The notes: generated by a model from the sequence alone, not told the origin. A stretch of DNA of 32,418 nucleotides from Methylophaga sp. (GCA_013139345.1 WTAY01000091.1:1-32418); one strand, 5' to 3'; counted from the stretch's first letter, positions 8,668-17,829 are shown. Numbers and translations are program-made.

Positions 8668-10701
8668 TTATTGCTGAGAGTTCCCAGATACCTGTTTTAA
8701 TTGTTCACTAATCTGATCAAAAAACAGGTCAAATTCACGCGGGTTACGATTACTCATGCCTGCTAGAACGATATTGGCACCGTTATTCTTGTTCTTTACA
8801 ATCGCCCAAAAGCGACGCTGAGGTAAATAAAACAATAAGAATACACCGATAATTAACAAGGCACAGCCTAAATACACCGTAGATTTACCCGGTGAATGTG
8901 TCACTTGTAAACCACTAGCTTCAACATGCTCAAAGTCTGCCAGCAAGAAGTAGACAGGTGAACCGTAACGAGAAAAGCTGCCAATTGCATCAACAGCATC
9001 TTGTAAAAAGGTAAGCTGCTGGTCAGTATCGGCGTTTGATTCTGTTGGCTCCATGCCACTAAAATAAATCCGCGCTAACATTTCATTCAACATGCTGACA
9101 TATGCAGCTCCTAACGTATCACGTTCGGCTTCAGGCAATGTCGTATCAATAAATGTGGCAACTTTCGTAAAACCACCAGCCATAAATATCTCAACAAGGC
9201 CGCTTAGTGATTCTTGTAAACTCTGCTCCAATTTATCATCTTTATCTTCCATAGGTGATAAGGTTTCCAACATCATTTGATGCGCAATAGAGTCAACAAG
9301 TTCATCATCATGTAAACGTTTTAAGAATTGATTAAAATCAGTTAACTCACCATCTGAATCAAGAGGAAGATAGAGATAACCGAACTCTTCTGCTGGACTT
9401 GAACGCACACCACTTAAATAAAAGTCTCTACCATTTCGTGGTACTGGCAGCATATAGTTTAAATATTCACGAGCCTCACCTGTTTTTGAACGTAACTTAA
9501 ACCCAAAACTTGGGCCAAAATTACGTAAATTGCTAGGATCATCTTCTGTCGGATCGGGATTAATATTAAAAGGTCGGAATGATAAGACCTCTAAACGTGC
9601 ACTCTCCTCACCCCAATGCATTTGTCGGTTTTCAAATACTTTGGTCTCAAAAGTAAATGGCTCATGTCCAGCGCCACTATCTAATGGCCACGCTTCCAAT
9701 GACAAGCCCGTACCGCCATCACTAAAGCTTGCTTGATAAATCGAATAGCCCTTATAAATCAAAGGGTGGTTAACAGAAATAGTAACTTCTAAGGGGTGTT
9801 CTAACTCATCATCATATAAAACCAAATCAGTTTCAAAGGACTTTGGTTGCCCCGTCGCATAATGTTCAATGCGGAAGTCTTTTACTTCTAGTTTAAAGGG
9901 AAGTTCTTGTACCAAATAACCATCACGCATCGCGAGAAATGCAACTTCAGATGAGCGCCCTTCAGGAATATGAATACTGCCTCTAAATGCATTTGATCCC
10001 ACTGGCAGACGACTGATGGCTGGAACTTGATTTGTCGGCAAGTCACGCGTTTCAATTTGTATGCGCCCCTGCCATTCAGCCAATTTCAACGGTAAATTGC
10101 TATCTAACAAGCCACCCAAACAAATAATAATAATCGCCATATGAGTGAAGATATAACCTAAGCGGTTCATTCCGCCACGCATTGACGAGATGAGGATCCC
10201 ATTCTCTTTTTCTGTTTGTTTTACGCGAAAACCTTGCTCACTCAACTCTGTAGCTAATTTATTAACACTCTCGTCAACGGATGAAGTCACATCCCATTCC
10301 TGACTATGGTGCATGGCCTTAAGTGATTTTTCTTGCACATGGGTACGCAAATTCCACATGTCTTTTATCATGCTTGGCGTATGGCGAATCACACAGACAG
10401 ATGTTGAAATGACCAATAACGTTAAAATCGCTAAAAACCACAACGAGCTATACACATCATAAAGCCCCGCTGATTCAAATACATCAAACCAAAATGGGCC
10501 AAATTTAATGAGATAATCGGTATAAGGTTGATTTTGTTGCAGAACCGTACCGATAACTGATGCTATTGCGAGTGCAAGTAACAAGGTAATGGCAAGATCC
10601 ATCGAGCCAAGAAAATGGAAAATTCTCTGGCCAAAGGAATGGCGTGGAGTAGAAGTACGGCTTTCATCAGACATAGAAGGTAAACCATTTAAAGTTGGCA
10701 T
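8668..10701 (-). CDS. resB: Cytochrome c maturation protein ResB/CcsB (System II)
   Basis: ResB is the second half of the System II haem-attachment complex. The 677-residue product has membrane segments near the N-terminus (SMDLAITLLLALAIASVIGT and LWFLAILTLLVISTSV), a third at about 180 (FTHMAIIIICLGGLL), a long periplasmic domain with a beta-rich ResB core, and a last segment near 620 (VYLGCALLIIGVFLLFYLP). The start is uncertain. ATG 10701 is given, but ATG 10674 (MSDESRTS) is equally open, and neither has a clear ribosome site. ATG 10701 is only about 15 bases from the U-run of the cytochrome c4 terminator. The gene is followed closely by ccsA. Confidence 0.9.
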   Translation of the reverse strand: MPTLNGLPSMSDESRTSTPRHSFGQRIFHFLGSMDLAITLLLALAIASVIGTVLQQNQPYTDYLIKFGPFWFDVFESAGLYDVYSSLWFLAILTLLVISTSVCVIRHTPSMIKDMWNLRTHVQEKSLKAMHHSQEWDVTSSVDESVNKLATELSEQGFRVKQTEKENGILISSMRGGMNRLGYIFTHMAIIIICLGGLLDSNLPLKLAEWQGRIQIETRDLPTNQVPAISRLPVGSNAFRGSIHIPEGRSSEVAFLAMRDGYLVQELPFKLEVKDFRIEHYATGQPKSFETDLVLYDDELEHPLEVTISVNHPLIYKGYSIYQASFSDGGTGLSLEAWPLDSGAGHEPFTFETKVFENRQMHWGEESARLEVLSFRPFNINPDPTEDDPSNLRNFGPSFGFKLRSKTGEAREYLNYMLPVPRNGRDFYLSGVRSSPAEEFGYLYLPLDSDGELTDFNQFLKRLHDDELVDSIAHQMMLETLSPMEDKDDKLEQSLQESLSGLVEIFMAGGFTKVATFIDTTLPEAERDTLGAAYVSMLNEMLARIYFSGMEPTESNADTDQQLTFLQDAVDAIGSFSRYGSPVYFLLADFEHVEASGLQVTHSPGKSTVYLGCALLIIGVFLLFYLPQRRFWAIVKNKNNGANIVLAGMSNRNPREFDLFFDQISEQLKQVSGNSQQ

Positions 10702-10715
10702 ATGCTAATGCCAAA

Positions 10716-10754
10716 TATAAAAAAGCCGCATGGTTATTATCACCATACGGCTTT
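10716..10754 (-). terminator. Intrinsic terminator of the cytochrome c4 gene
   Basis: Stem arms at 10742-10754 and 10722-10734 pair over 13 bp, with one G-U on the minus strand. They are followed by a run of T on that strand. The hairpin lies 17 bases past the cytochrome c4 stop and ends just before the resB start region. Confidence 0.85.
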
Positions 10755-10770
10755 CAAGTAGTATTATTTT

Positions 10771-11379
10771 TTAATGTAAGCCAGCCACATAACTTGATAC
10801 GGCTTTCATCTCATCGGCTGTCATTTTTGCAGCGATATCACGCATCATGCTATTTGGATCATTGCTACGAGTACCAGCAGCAAATGCTTTTAATTGCGCT
10901 TCAATATACGCCGCATACTGACCTGATAATGCTGGCCATTTAGCAGAAGGAACACCTGCACCTGTTGGACCATGACATGCCATACATGCAGGCAAACCTG
11001 TTTCTTTATTACCAGCGCGATATACGGTTTGGCCTGCTACAACTAAATCTTCAGACGTTGCTGCTGGCGCAATATTATTTTTTGAATAATACGCTGCTAA
11101 ATCAGCCATATCTTGCTCAGTTAAAGCAGCAACCATGGGTGCCATTACCGCATTGTTACGCACACCGCTTTTGAATTCTTGTAATTGTTTTACTAAATAG
11201 GCTTCGCCTTGACCGGCTAATTTTGGAAACATATTTGAAGGGCTATTACCGTCTGCACCATGACATGCAGCACATATCGCAGATTTATCTTTCCCTGCTG
11301 AAGCGTCACCCGCAGCCATGCTTGCAGATGCGACACCTAACGTTAAAAGCGCCAGTGTTGTTATGAACAGTTTTTTCAT
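10771..11379 (-). CDS. Dihaem cytochrome c4
   Basis: This is a periplasmic dihaem electron carrier that passes electrons from the bc1 complex or dehydrogenases to terminal oxidases. The product has a signal peptide (about 1-22, ending SMAAG). Two similar haem domains follow, with CAACH at 36-40 and CMACH at 132-136, each with methionines that could be the sixth ligand (MAPM near 79-82, and SMM in the second half). At about 202 residues it has normal cytochrome c4 length. I chose ATG 11379 (MKKLFITT), with GGGA about 7 bases before it; upstream in-frame TTG and ATG codons would add six residues. It diverges from engB, an arrangement seen in other gammaproteobacteria. Confidence 0.9.
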   Translation of the reverse strand: MKKLFITTLALLTLGVASASMAAGDASAGKDKSAICAACHGADGNSPSNMFPKLAGQGEAYLVKQLQEFKSGVRNNAVMAPMVAALTEQDMADLAAYYSKNNIAPAATSEDLVVAGQTVYRAGNKETGLPACMACHGPTGAGVPSAKWPALSGQYAAYIEAQLKAFAAGTRSNDPNSMMRDIAAKMTADEMKAVSSYVAGLH

Positions 11380-11512
11380 CGTCATTCCCAAATTCAATTT
11401 ATACAGTTGAGGTTCATGCTAAAAATTTAAGAATAGTTTTTAGCGTTCCCTTAAACAAAACTGTGGATATGCTACTCTTATTACTGTTTTTTTGCACCAT
11501 GAGTCATTACTA

Positions 11513-12151
11513 ATGTCACAAATTTATCGCCAAGCCCACTACACCATCAGTGCCACTCAATTATCAGAACTCCCGATTGATAGCGGGATTGAGGTTGCAT
11601 TTGCTGGGCGCTCCAATGCTGGAAAATCAAGCGCAATCAATACGATTACAGATCAAAAGTCACTGGCTCGAATCAGTAAAACACCTGGTCGTACTCAGAT
11701 GATTAACTTTTTTGCGATGGATGAACATCGTGCCTTAGTTGATTTACCTGGCTACGGTTATGCCAAAGTACCCGAAAAGATGAAGATTCGCTGGCAACAA
11801 ACCTTAGGAAAATACTTAGAAACACGGCAATCATTGCGCGGTTTAATGTTGATGATGGATATTCGTCATCCCCTTAAAGAGTTTGATTTACAAATGGTCA
11901 AATGGGCAAACAATGCAAAACTAGATGTCCATATTTTACTGACAAAGTCAGATAAACTTAATAATGGTGCGGCTATGGCCACATTACATGCGGTAAATTC
12001 AAAACTAAAAGAACAAACTCTAATAGCAAGTGTCCAATTGTTTTCCTCTCTAAAAAGATCAGGCAAAGAGGAAGCCATTGAACAACTTGATCGTTGGTTT
12101 ATCCCCGATGAAGATCTTTCAGTCATACCTGAAGAAGCTGAACAAGAATAA
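11513..12151 (+). CDS. engB: Ribosome biogenesis GTPase EngB (YsxC/YihA)
   Basis: EngB is a small essential GTPase in assembly of the large ribosomal subunit. The roughly 212-residue product has the P-loop GRSNAGKSS near residues 32-40, the KTPGRTQ switch region, DLPGYGYAKVP as G3, and TKSDKL as G4. The family typically has about 200-210 residues. The start is ATG 11513 (MSQIYRQA); an in-frame TTG at 11492 would add seven residues that look unlike homologues. soxC starts 11 bases after its stop, so the two are likely co-transcribed although unrelated in function. The divergent gap of about 110 bases to the cytochrome c4 gene must hold both promoters. Confidence 0.93.
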   Translation: MSQIYRQAHYTISATQLSELPIDSGIEVAFAGRSNAGKSSAINTITDQKSLARISKTPGRTQMINFFAMDEHRALVDLPGYGYAKVPEKMKIRWQQTLGKYLETRQSLRGLMLMMDIRHPLKEFDLQMVKWANNAKLDVHILLTKSDKLNNGAAMATLHAVNSKLKEQTLIASVQLFSSLKRSGKEEAIEQLDRWFIPDEDLSVIPEEAEQE

Positions 12152-12162
12152 GGAATATCACC

Positions 12163-13425
12163 ATGAGTACTCCCCCCACACAAAGTCGTCGTCAATTCTT
12201 ACAGAAAGCTGCTTTAGGTGGGGCGTTGGCAGGCACGGTTAGCCTACCGATCTTAGCGAATACAGATAAACTCGAATTTCCCGATAATTTACCAGAATGG
12301 ATGCGTGCACCGGGTGGTGAGTTTGGCAATTATGGTCAACCATCAAAACATGAACAACAGGTTATCCGCTGGATCTCAGCCAATCCAGCCGCGCCCGGCA
12401 ATGGTGTATCGTGGACACCTTTACACGATCTGCAAGGCACGATCACTCCCAACGGCTTGCATTATGAACGCCACCACAATGGTGTGCCTCAAATTGATCC
12501 TGAACAACATGTTTTACTTATTGATGGATTAGTCGATAAACCACTGAGTTTTGATGTTAAAAGCTTAATGCGCTACCCAATGGTGTCGCGCACTTGCTTT
12601 ATTGAATGTGGTGGAAATAGTAATAGTGGCTGGCGCTCAAATCCTATCCAATCTCAAGCAGGCTATGCACATGGACTAGTATCTAATGCAGAGTGGACAG
12701 GTATTCCGCTTAAATTATTATTAAAAGAAGCAGGCATTAAAACATCTGCCAAATGGGTTATTGCAGAAGGTGCTGATGCCGCCGCATTAAACATCAGTAT
12801 TCCACTAGAAAAACTACTTGATGATGCCTTGCTCGCACTGTATCAAAATGGTGAGCGTTTAAGGCCTGAAAATGGCTACCCAATGCGCTTAGTTTTGCCC
12901 GGATGGGAAGGTATTTTGAATGTTAAATGGGTACGACAACTACGTCTGACCGACGAGCCAATTATGTCTCGAGATGAAACATCTCAATATACCGAGTTAT
13001 TGCCAGACGGAACGGCGCGACAATTTACCTTTATCAATGAAGCAAAATCACTGATCACCTCACCTTCATTAGGCATGATGTTGCCCGACAATCCCGGTAT
13101 TTATCAGATCTCAGGTCTAGCATGGTCTGGTCGAGGCAAAATAACCCGTGTTGAAATATCTGCTGATGGTGGTGATAGCTGGGTTGATGCCGAATTACAA
13201 GGGCCTGTTCTTGATAAAGCCTTTACACGCTTTAGTCTGCCGTGGCATTGGCAAGGTGAATATGCCATTTTACAAAGCCGTGCAACAGATGAAACAGGTT
13301 ATGTGCAACCTACACGAGAAGCCTTAGTTGAAAACCGTGGTAAGCATGGGTTTTTCCACTATAACGCAATCGTTAGCTGGGAAATTACAGAAGAAGGAGA
13401 TATTAATCATGTCTATGGTTTCTAA
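12163..13425 (+). CDS. soxC: Sulfite dehydrogenase molybdopterin subunit (SoxC/SorA family)
   Basis: Members oxidise sulfite, or SoxY-bound sulfane sulfur, on a molybdopterin centre in the periplasm and pass electrons to a c-type cytochrome. The 420-residue product starts with a twin-arginine signal (SRRQFLQKAALGGALAG), as expected for an enzyme exported folded with its cofactor. A sulfite-oxidase molybdopterin domain follows, with the presumed molybdenum ligand Cys149 in FIECGGNSNSGW, then a dimerisation domain (about 290-400, with WSGRGKITRVEISADGG). AGGAA precedes the ATG. The cytochrome gene overlaps its 3' end by 17 bases. No soxXYZAB genes lie beside it, so a stand-alone sulfite dehydrogenase (SorAB-like) is as likely as a true SoxCD. 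Confidence 0.85.
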   Translation: MSTPPTQSRRQFLQKAALGGALAGTVSLPILANTDKLEFPDNLPEWMRAPGGEFGNYGQPSKHEQQVIRWISANPAAPGNGVSWTPLHDLQGTITPNGLHYERHHNGVPQIDPEQHVLLIDGLVDKPLSFDVKSLMRYPMVSRTCFIECGGNSNSGWRSNPIQSQAGYAHGLVSNAEWTGIPLKLLLKEAGIKTSAKWVIAEGADAAALNISIPLEKLLDDALLALYQNGERLRPENGYPMRLVLPGWEGILNVKWVRQLRLTDEPIMSRDETSQYTELLPDGTARQFTFINEAKSLITSPSLGMMLPDNPGIYQISGLAWSGRGKITRVEISADGGDSWVDAELQGPVLDKAFTRFSLPWHWQGEYAILQSRATDETGYVQPTREALVENRGKHGFFHYNAIVSWEITEEGDINHVYGF

Positions 13426-13942
13426 ATTTATCGCCACCGCACTACTTCTGTCACTATCTAGCTATAACTATGCTGACACTGAACATCAAGCACTAGGAAA
13501 ACCTGCAGAAGCACTGACTCAGCAGGCACAATGGAACCTTAGTATTGCCCCTGATGGAAAAGCACTTCCAAAAGGAAAAGGCGTTGCTGCACAAGGTAAG
13601 AAAATCTTTGCCTTAAAATGTGCAGCGTGTCATGGTCCAGAAGGCATCGGTGCAAGTGCCGATCCTCTTATGGGAGAAGTCGGTTCCTTAACGAGTGATT
13701 ATCCAGAAAAAACAGTCAATAGTTATTGGCCTTATGCCACCACCTTGTTTGACTATATTCGTCGTGCAATGCCTATTAATGCCCCTTTTTCATTAACACC
13801 TGATGAAGTTTATGCGCTTAGTGCCTATATATTGAGCCAAGATGCTATAATCGCTGAAGATTTTGAACTCAATGAAAAAACCCTACCTCAGGTAACCATG
13901 CCCAATCGTGAAGGATTCACGGCTTTTTACCCTGAGAAATAA
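13409..13942 (+). CDS. Sulfite dehydrogenase cytochrome c subunit (SoxD/SorB-like)
   Basis: This is a periplasmic monohaem cytochrome c and the likely electron acceptor of the upstream SoxC-like enzyme. The roughly 177-residue product has a signal peptide (about 1-22). One haem site, CAACH, lies at residues 71-75. The block RRAMPINAPFSLTPDEVYAL has Met121 as the probable axial ligand and is characteristic of SoxD/SorB cytochromes. The start is ATG 13409, with AAGGAGA 7 to 8 bases upstream inside the end of soxC; the 17-base overlap suggests translational coupling. It is much shorter than dihaem SoxD proteins and lacks a second haem site, which favours the SorB-like or short-SoxD type. Confidence 0.85.
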   Translation: MSMVSKFIATALLLSLSSYNYADTEHQALGKPAEALTQQAQWNLSIAPDGKALPKGKGVAAQGKKIFALKCAACHGPEGIGASADPLMGEVGSLTSDYPEKTVNSYWPYATTLFDYIRRAMPINAPFSLTPDEVYALSAYILSQDAIIAEDFELNEKTLPQVTMPNREGFTAFYPEK

Positions 13943-13975
13943 ACCTCTATTTAAGAACTTTTAAGGACCCATTTT

Positions 13976-16480
13976 ATGAGCCCTCGCTACACGTGCACGG
14001 TTAATCCTAACCCAGATTTATATGACACTCCTAAATTAGGAATGGACGAAAAGTCGTTAGAAAAGGATTTTAAGAATTACTACGGAAACCATCTAGCACA
14101 AGATAAAGGCTGCGCATCTGGCCACTATTTATACTCATCACTTGCACTTACTTTGCGTGATCGTTTGTTTGAACGTATGAAACATACCAAACACACGTAT
14201 GCAGAAACAAAATGTAAACAAGCTTACTACCTATCAATGGAATTCTTGATGGGCCGAGCAATGGGTAATGCGGCACTAAACCTTGGTTTAGAAGAAACTG
14301 CTAAAAAAGCCATGCATGATCTTGGTTTAAACTTTGAAGAATTAACAACGTTAGAACATGATGCCGGCTTAGGTAATGGTGGTTTAGGCCGTCTTGCTGC
14401 GTGTTTCATTGATAGTTGTGCCACATTACAACTGCCTGTAACAGGCTATGGTATTCGCTATGAATACGGCATGTTCCAACAAAGCATTGATCAAGGTAAT
14501 CAAGTTGAGATGCCTGATCACTGGTTACGTGATGGCAACCCTTGGGAACTTGAACGCCCAGAGTTTACTCAACGTATTAAATTTGGTGGCCACACTGAAT
14601 TCCATAAAGACAGCAATGGCAAAACTCAAGTTCATTGGGTTAATACCAACGACGTTTTAGCAGTACCTTATGATCTACCAATCCCTGGTTATCAGAACGG
14701 CACGGTAAACAAATTACGTCTATGGAAATCAACAGCAACAGACGAATTTAATTTAGAAGATTTCAACGCAGGTTCATACACTGAAGCAGTAGCGGCTAAA
14801 AATGAAGCTGAAAACATCAGCATGGTGTTATATCCAAATGATTCCAGTGAAAATGGTAAAGAATTACGCTTACGCCAACAATATTTCTTAGCCTCTTCTA
14901 GCTTACAAGATATTCTTGATTACTGGGTCACAACCCATGGTGAATCATTTGATACCTTCTCAGAAAAAAATGTTTTCCAGCTAAATGATACTCACCCAAC
15001 CGTAGCCGTTGCTGAATTAATGCGCCTATTGATGGATGAACATGGCCTTGAATGGGATGAAGCATGGAAAATCACGACTCAAACAATGGCTTACACAAAC
15101 CACACTTTATTGCCTGAAGCATTAGAACGCTGGTCTGTAAACATGTTTGGTCGTCTACTTCCTCGTGTTTTAGAAATCATCTACGAAATCAATGCTCGCT
15201 TCTTAAGTGAAGTTGCTCGTCGCTGGCCTGGTGATAAAGATCGTCTTGCTCGCATGTCGATCATTGAAGAAGGTCATCACCAAAATGTCCGTATGGCTCA
15301 TTTGGCGATTGTAGGTAGTTTCTCAGTCAATGGTGTTGCAGCATTACATTCAGAGTTATTACAAAAAGGCTTATTTAACGACTTTTATCAACTCTGGCCA
15401 ACAAAGTTCAACAATAAAACTAATGGTGTAACACAACGTCGCTGGATGGCATGGTGTAACCCAGAGTTGAAACAACTCTTATCTGAAACGATTGGTGACA
15501 AGTGGATTACCGACTTAAGTCAGCTTAATAAATTAGCCGCTTATTCTGAAAACCCACTATTCCAACAGCAATGGCATCAAGCAAAAAAAGCAAACAAACA
15601 ACGTCTTGCTGACTTAGTTAAACAAAGCTGTGGTGTTACTTTCAACACTGATGCACTATTTGATATTCAAGTAAAACGTATCCACGAATACAAACGTCAA
15701 TTGCTTAATGTACTGCACGTTATTCATCTTTATGATCGTATCAAACGTGGTGATATTGAAGGCATTGCTAAACGTGCCGTACTATTTGGTGGTAAAGCAG
15801 CGCCTGGCTATGCCATGGCAAAAGACATTATCAAACTTATTAATAATGTTGCCGATATTGTTAATAATGATCCTGATATTGGTGATTTATTAAAAGTCGT
15901 CTTTTTACCTAATTACCAAGTATCAGCAATGGAAGTTATCTGTCCTGCTGCCGACTTATCAGAGCAAGTTTCTACTGCCGGTAAAGAAGCTTCTGGTACA
16001 GGTAATATGAAGTTCATGATGAACGGTGCAGTCACCATCGGAACATTAGATGGAGCCAATATTGAGATTCGTGAAGAAGTCGGCGACGAGAACTTCTTCC
16101 TATTTGGTTTAGACGAAGTAGAAGTTGAACAACAACGTGTTAATTACAACCCAAGAGCGATTATCGCAAAAGATAAAGACTTAAAACGGGTTGTTGATTT
16201 ATTAGAAAGCGGCTACTTCAACCAAAATGAACCAAACCGTTTTGGTGACATCATTAACGCCTTTACAAGCCATAATGATCCTTGGATGACCATTGCAGAT
16301 TTCCGTAGTTATATTGATGCCCAACATCAAGCAGGCCTTGCATACCAAGACCAAAAACGTTGGACAACAATGAGTATTCTTAACACAGCGTACAGTGGTA
16401 AATTCTCAACTGATCGCACCATGGAAGAATACAACCGTGATATCTGGAAACTTGAAAAAGTAACACCTCAACACAAATAG
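13976..16480 (+). CDS. glgP: Glycogen/maltodextrin phosphorylase
   Basis: This cytosolic enzyme releases glucose 1-phosphate from alpha-1,4-glucans using phosphate and pyridoxal phosphate. The 834-residue product has normal family length (E. coli GlgP is 815). It shows the N-terminal YYLSMEFLMGRAMGNA block, the active-site stretch LGNGGLGRLAACFIDS, the nucleotide/glucan region RIHEYKRQLLN, and the pyridoxal-phosphate lysine in EASGTGNMKFMMNGA. The start ATG has AAGGA upstream. The gene follows the sulfite dehydrogenase genes by 33 bases and probably belongs to the same transcript, with no metabolic link that I can see. A perfect hairpin lies just after its stop. Confidence 0.95.
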   Translation: MSPRYTCTVNPNPDLYDTPKLGMDEKSLEKDFKNYYGNHLAQDKGCASGHYLYSSLALTLRDRLFERMKHTKHTYAETKCKQAYYLSMEFLMGRAMGNAALNLGLEETAKKAMHDLGLNFEELTTLEHDAGLGNGGLGRLAACFIDSCATLQLPVTGYGIRYEYGMFQQSIDQGNQVEMPDHWLRDGNPWELERPEFTQRIKFGGHTEFHKDSNGKTQVHWVNTNDVLAVPYDLPIPGYQNGTVNKLRLWKSTATDEFNLEDFNAGSYTEAVAAKNEAENISMVLYPNDSSENGKELRLRQQYFLASSSLQDILDYWVTTHGESFDTFSEKNVFQLNDTHPTVAVAELMRLLMDEHGLEWDEAWKITTQTMAYTNHTLLPEALERWSVNMFGRLLPRVLEIIYEINARFLSEVARRWPGDKDRLARMSIIEEGHHQNVRMAHLAIVGSFSVNGVAALHSELLQKGLFNDFYQLWPTKFNNKTNGVTQRRWMAWCNPELKQLLSETIGDKWITDLSQLNKLAAYSENPLFQQQWHQAKKANKQRLADLVKQSCGVTFNTDALFDIQVKRIHEYKRQLLNVLHVIHLYDRIKRGDIEGIAKRAVLFGGKAAPGYAMAKDIIKLINNVADIVNNDPDIGDLLKVVFLPNYQVSAMEVICPAADLSEQVSTAGKEASGTGNMKFMMNGAVTIGTLDGANIEIREEVGDENFFLFGLDEVEVEQQRVNYNPRAIIAKDKDLKRVVDLLESGYFNQNEPNRFGDIINAFTSHNDPWMTIADFRSYIDAQHQAGLAYQDQKRWTTMSILNTAYSGKFSTDRTMEEYNRDIWKLEKVTPQHK

Positions 16481-16493
16481 CTGTATCTATGAT

Positions 16494-16525
16494 ATTCAGC
16501 GACAGACTTTTGTCTGTCGCTGAAT
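16494..16525 (+). terminator. Perfect hairpin after glgP
   Basis: Arms ATTCAGCGACAGAC (16494-16507) and GTCTGTCGCTGAAT (16512-16525) pair perfectly over 14 bp around a TTTT loop, 13 bases after the glgP stop. No clear T-run follows. It may therefore act by stabilising the 3' end, or as an imperfect intrinsic terminator. Confidence 0.6.
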
Positions 16526-16549
16526 TAATCATCATTCACATAATTAAGC

Positions 16550-16578
16550 TAGAACAACAAAACCAAAAAACGTATAAT
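16550..16578 (+). promoter_or_regulatory. Candidate promoter for tRNA-Arg
   Basis: TATAAT at 16573-16578 matches the -10 consensus exactly. TAGAAC lies 17 bases upstream as a weak -35. Transcription would begin about 40 bases before the tRNA. This is a by-eye call. Confidence 0.4.
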
Positions 16579-16626
16579 TCAAGGCCTACTGTTTATGGCA
16601 CTGTTTTAAACACATCACCCGATTAT

Positions 16627-16703
16627 GCGCCTGTAGCTCAGTTGGATAGAGTACCAGTTTCCGAAACTGGGGGTCACAGGTTCGATTCCTGTCAGGCGCA
16701 CCA
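16627..16703 (+). tRNA. tRNA-Arg (anticodon CCG)
   Basis: The 77-base sequence folds as a complete cloverleaf. The acceptor stem is GCGCCTG/CAGGCGC, and the anticodon stem CCAGT/ACTGG encloses the loop TTCCGAA with anticodon CCG at 16661-16663. The T arm is ACAGG-TTCGATT-CCTGT, and CCA is encoded at 16701-16703. The anticodon reads CGG arginine codons. The gene stands alone between glgP and the histidine kinase. No integrase or attachment-site duplication is seen next to it. Confidence 0.97.
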
Positions 16704-16893
16704 CTACATTCTTTTGGTTCTCTTAGCCAGAGAGCTAATATGCATATGTATTAAAGACAGACTTTAATTTGTCTGAAATTCAATAACTCCCCACATCCTT
16801 TCCCAGTATGACTTTCTCCTTATTTTTCACAACACCTTCTTCTCAACCGTAACATTCGTTATGCTGATTTAAATACGATTAGCTGAGTTTTTT

Positions 16894-17829
16894 ATGCCTG
16901 AGAAGTCCACCAATATGCATGCACACATCGCCACAGATACTATAGTGGTGGTTTCTCTTTCCCTACTTACGTGGTTTTTCGCTAGGTATTTTGATTTAAG
17001 CGAACGCTTTTATAACTGGAGTCGAGTCTGGGAGAATTATCAAGCTGATGAGTTGTTTTTCCCTCTCTTCAGCTTATCTTTAGGGCTTATTTGGTTCAGT
17101 TACCGTCGCTATCAACATGTAAAAATTAATGATTTTAATACTCGAATTCTACTCTCTGAAAACAGACGTTTAGTAAAAAGACTAACCGAAACCCAAGAGA
17201 ATGAGCGACTTTTCTTGGCACAAGAATTACATGATATTTTTGCTCAACACTTAACGGCCTTACGTACTAATGCCGAAACAATTCAAGCTTTAGTTGGCAA
17301 TGAAAAAATGGCCGCATTAAATGCGGCAAAAATGATTACAAATAATGTTGAGAAACTGCATCATATCACCCGTTCACTCCTAAAAACGCTACGCCCTCCC
17401 CCTCTTGATTTCGGTGTCGTCATGGCTATTGAAGATTTAGTGACCGAGTGGCAACACAATCATAGTTCGGTTCATTGCCAGCTTAATTTCCATGGCGACC
17501 AATCTGAACCTTGTGAAAAAAGCGTGTTGACCTTATATCGTACTATTCAGGAAGGTTTATCTAATATTTCTCGTCATAGTAAGGCTAAGAATGTTGTCAT
17601 TGATTTTTATTTTCCTACATCAACGAATGAGCATTCATCCACCTTAAAACTACGAATGATTGATAATGGTTCAGGCATTAACCTCGAACGTCTACAAGAA
17701 GGCTTAGGTCTTATTGGCCTTCGTGAACGTGCTCAAAGTCTAAATGGACAGTTCCGTATCTCAAATAATGTTCCCTCTGGCTGTATTCTAAATCTAATTC
17801 TTCCCATCAATGAAGCGGTTCAAAACTGA
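16894..17829 (+). CDS. NarL-type sensor histidine kinase (MoxY/MxaY-like)
   Basis: This membrane sensor phosphorylates the response regulator encoded next to it. The 311-residue product has two membrane segments (about 14-33 and 54-70) with only a short loop between them. That leaves little room for a periplasmic ligand domain, so sensing may occur in the membrane or through a partner. A HisKA_3 domain follows with His113 in QELHDIFAQHL, then an ATPase domain with EGLSNISRHSKA, DNGSG and GLGLIGLRER. Its place beside a TonB receptor and the mxa/xox genes recalls MoxY and MxaY, kinases that control methanol dehydrogenase genes in other methylotrophs. That assignment rests on architecture and context. 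The stop overlaps the regulator ATG by one base. Confidence 0.85.
   Translation: MPEKSTNMHAHIATDTIVVVSLSLLTWFFARYFDLSERFYNWSRVWENYQADELFFPLFSLSLGLIWFSYRRYQHVKINDFNTRILLSENRRLVKRLTETQENERLFLAQELHDIFAQHLTALRTNAETIQALVGNEKMAALNAAKMITNNVEKLHHITRSLLKTLRPPPLDFGVVMAIEDLVTEWQHNHSSVHCQLNFHGDQSEPCEKSVLTLYRTIQEGLSNISRHSKAKNVVIDFYFPTSTNEHSSTLKLRMIDNGSGINLERLQEGLGLIGLRERAQSLNGQFRISNNVPSGCILNLILPINEAVQN

Noticed and set aside
16627..16703. tRNA-Arg as an integration site for a genomic island
   Set aside because: No integrase gene and no duplicated tRNA 3' end were seen in the window, although the methanol island begins just after it.
16489..16767. 92-codon ORF after glgP
   Set aside because: It runs through the glgP hairpin and the whole tRNA-Arg gene and has no protein-like features.
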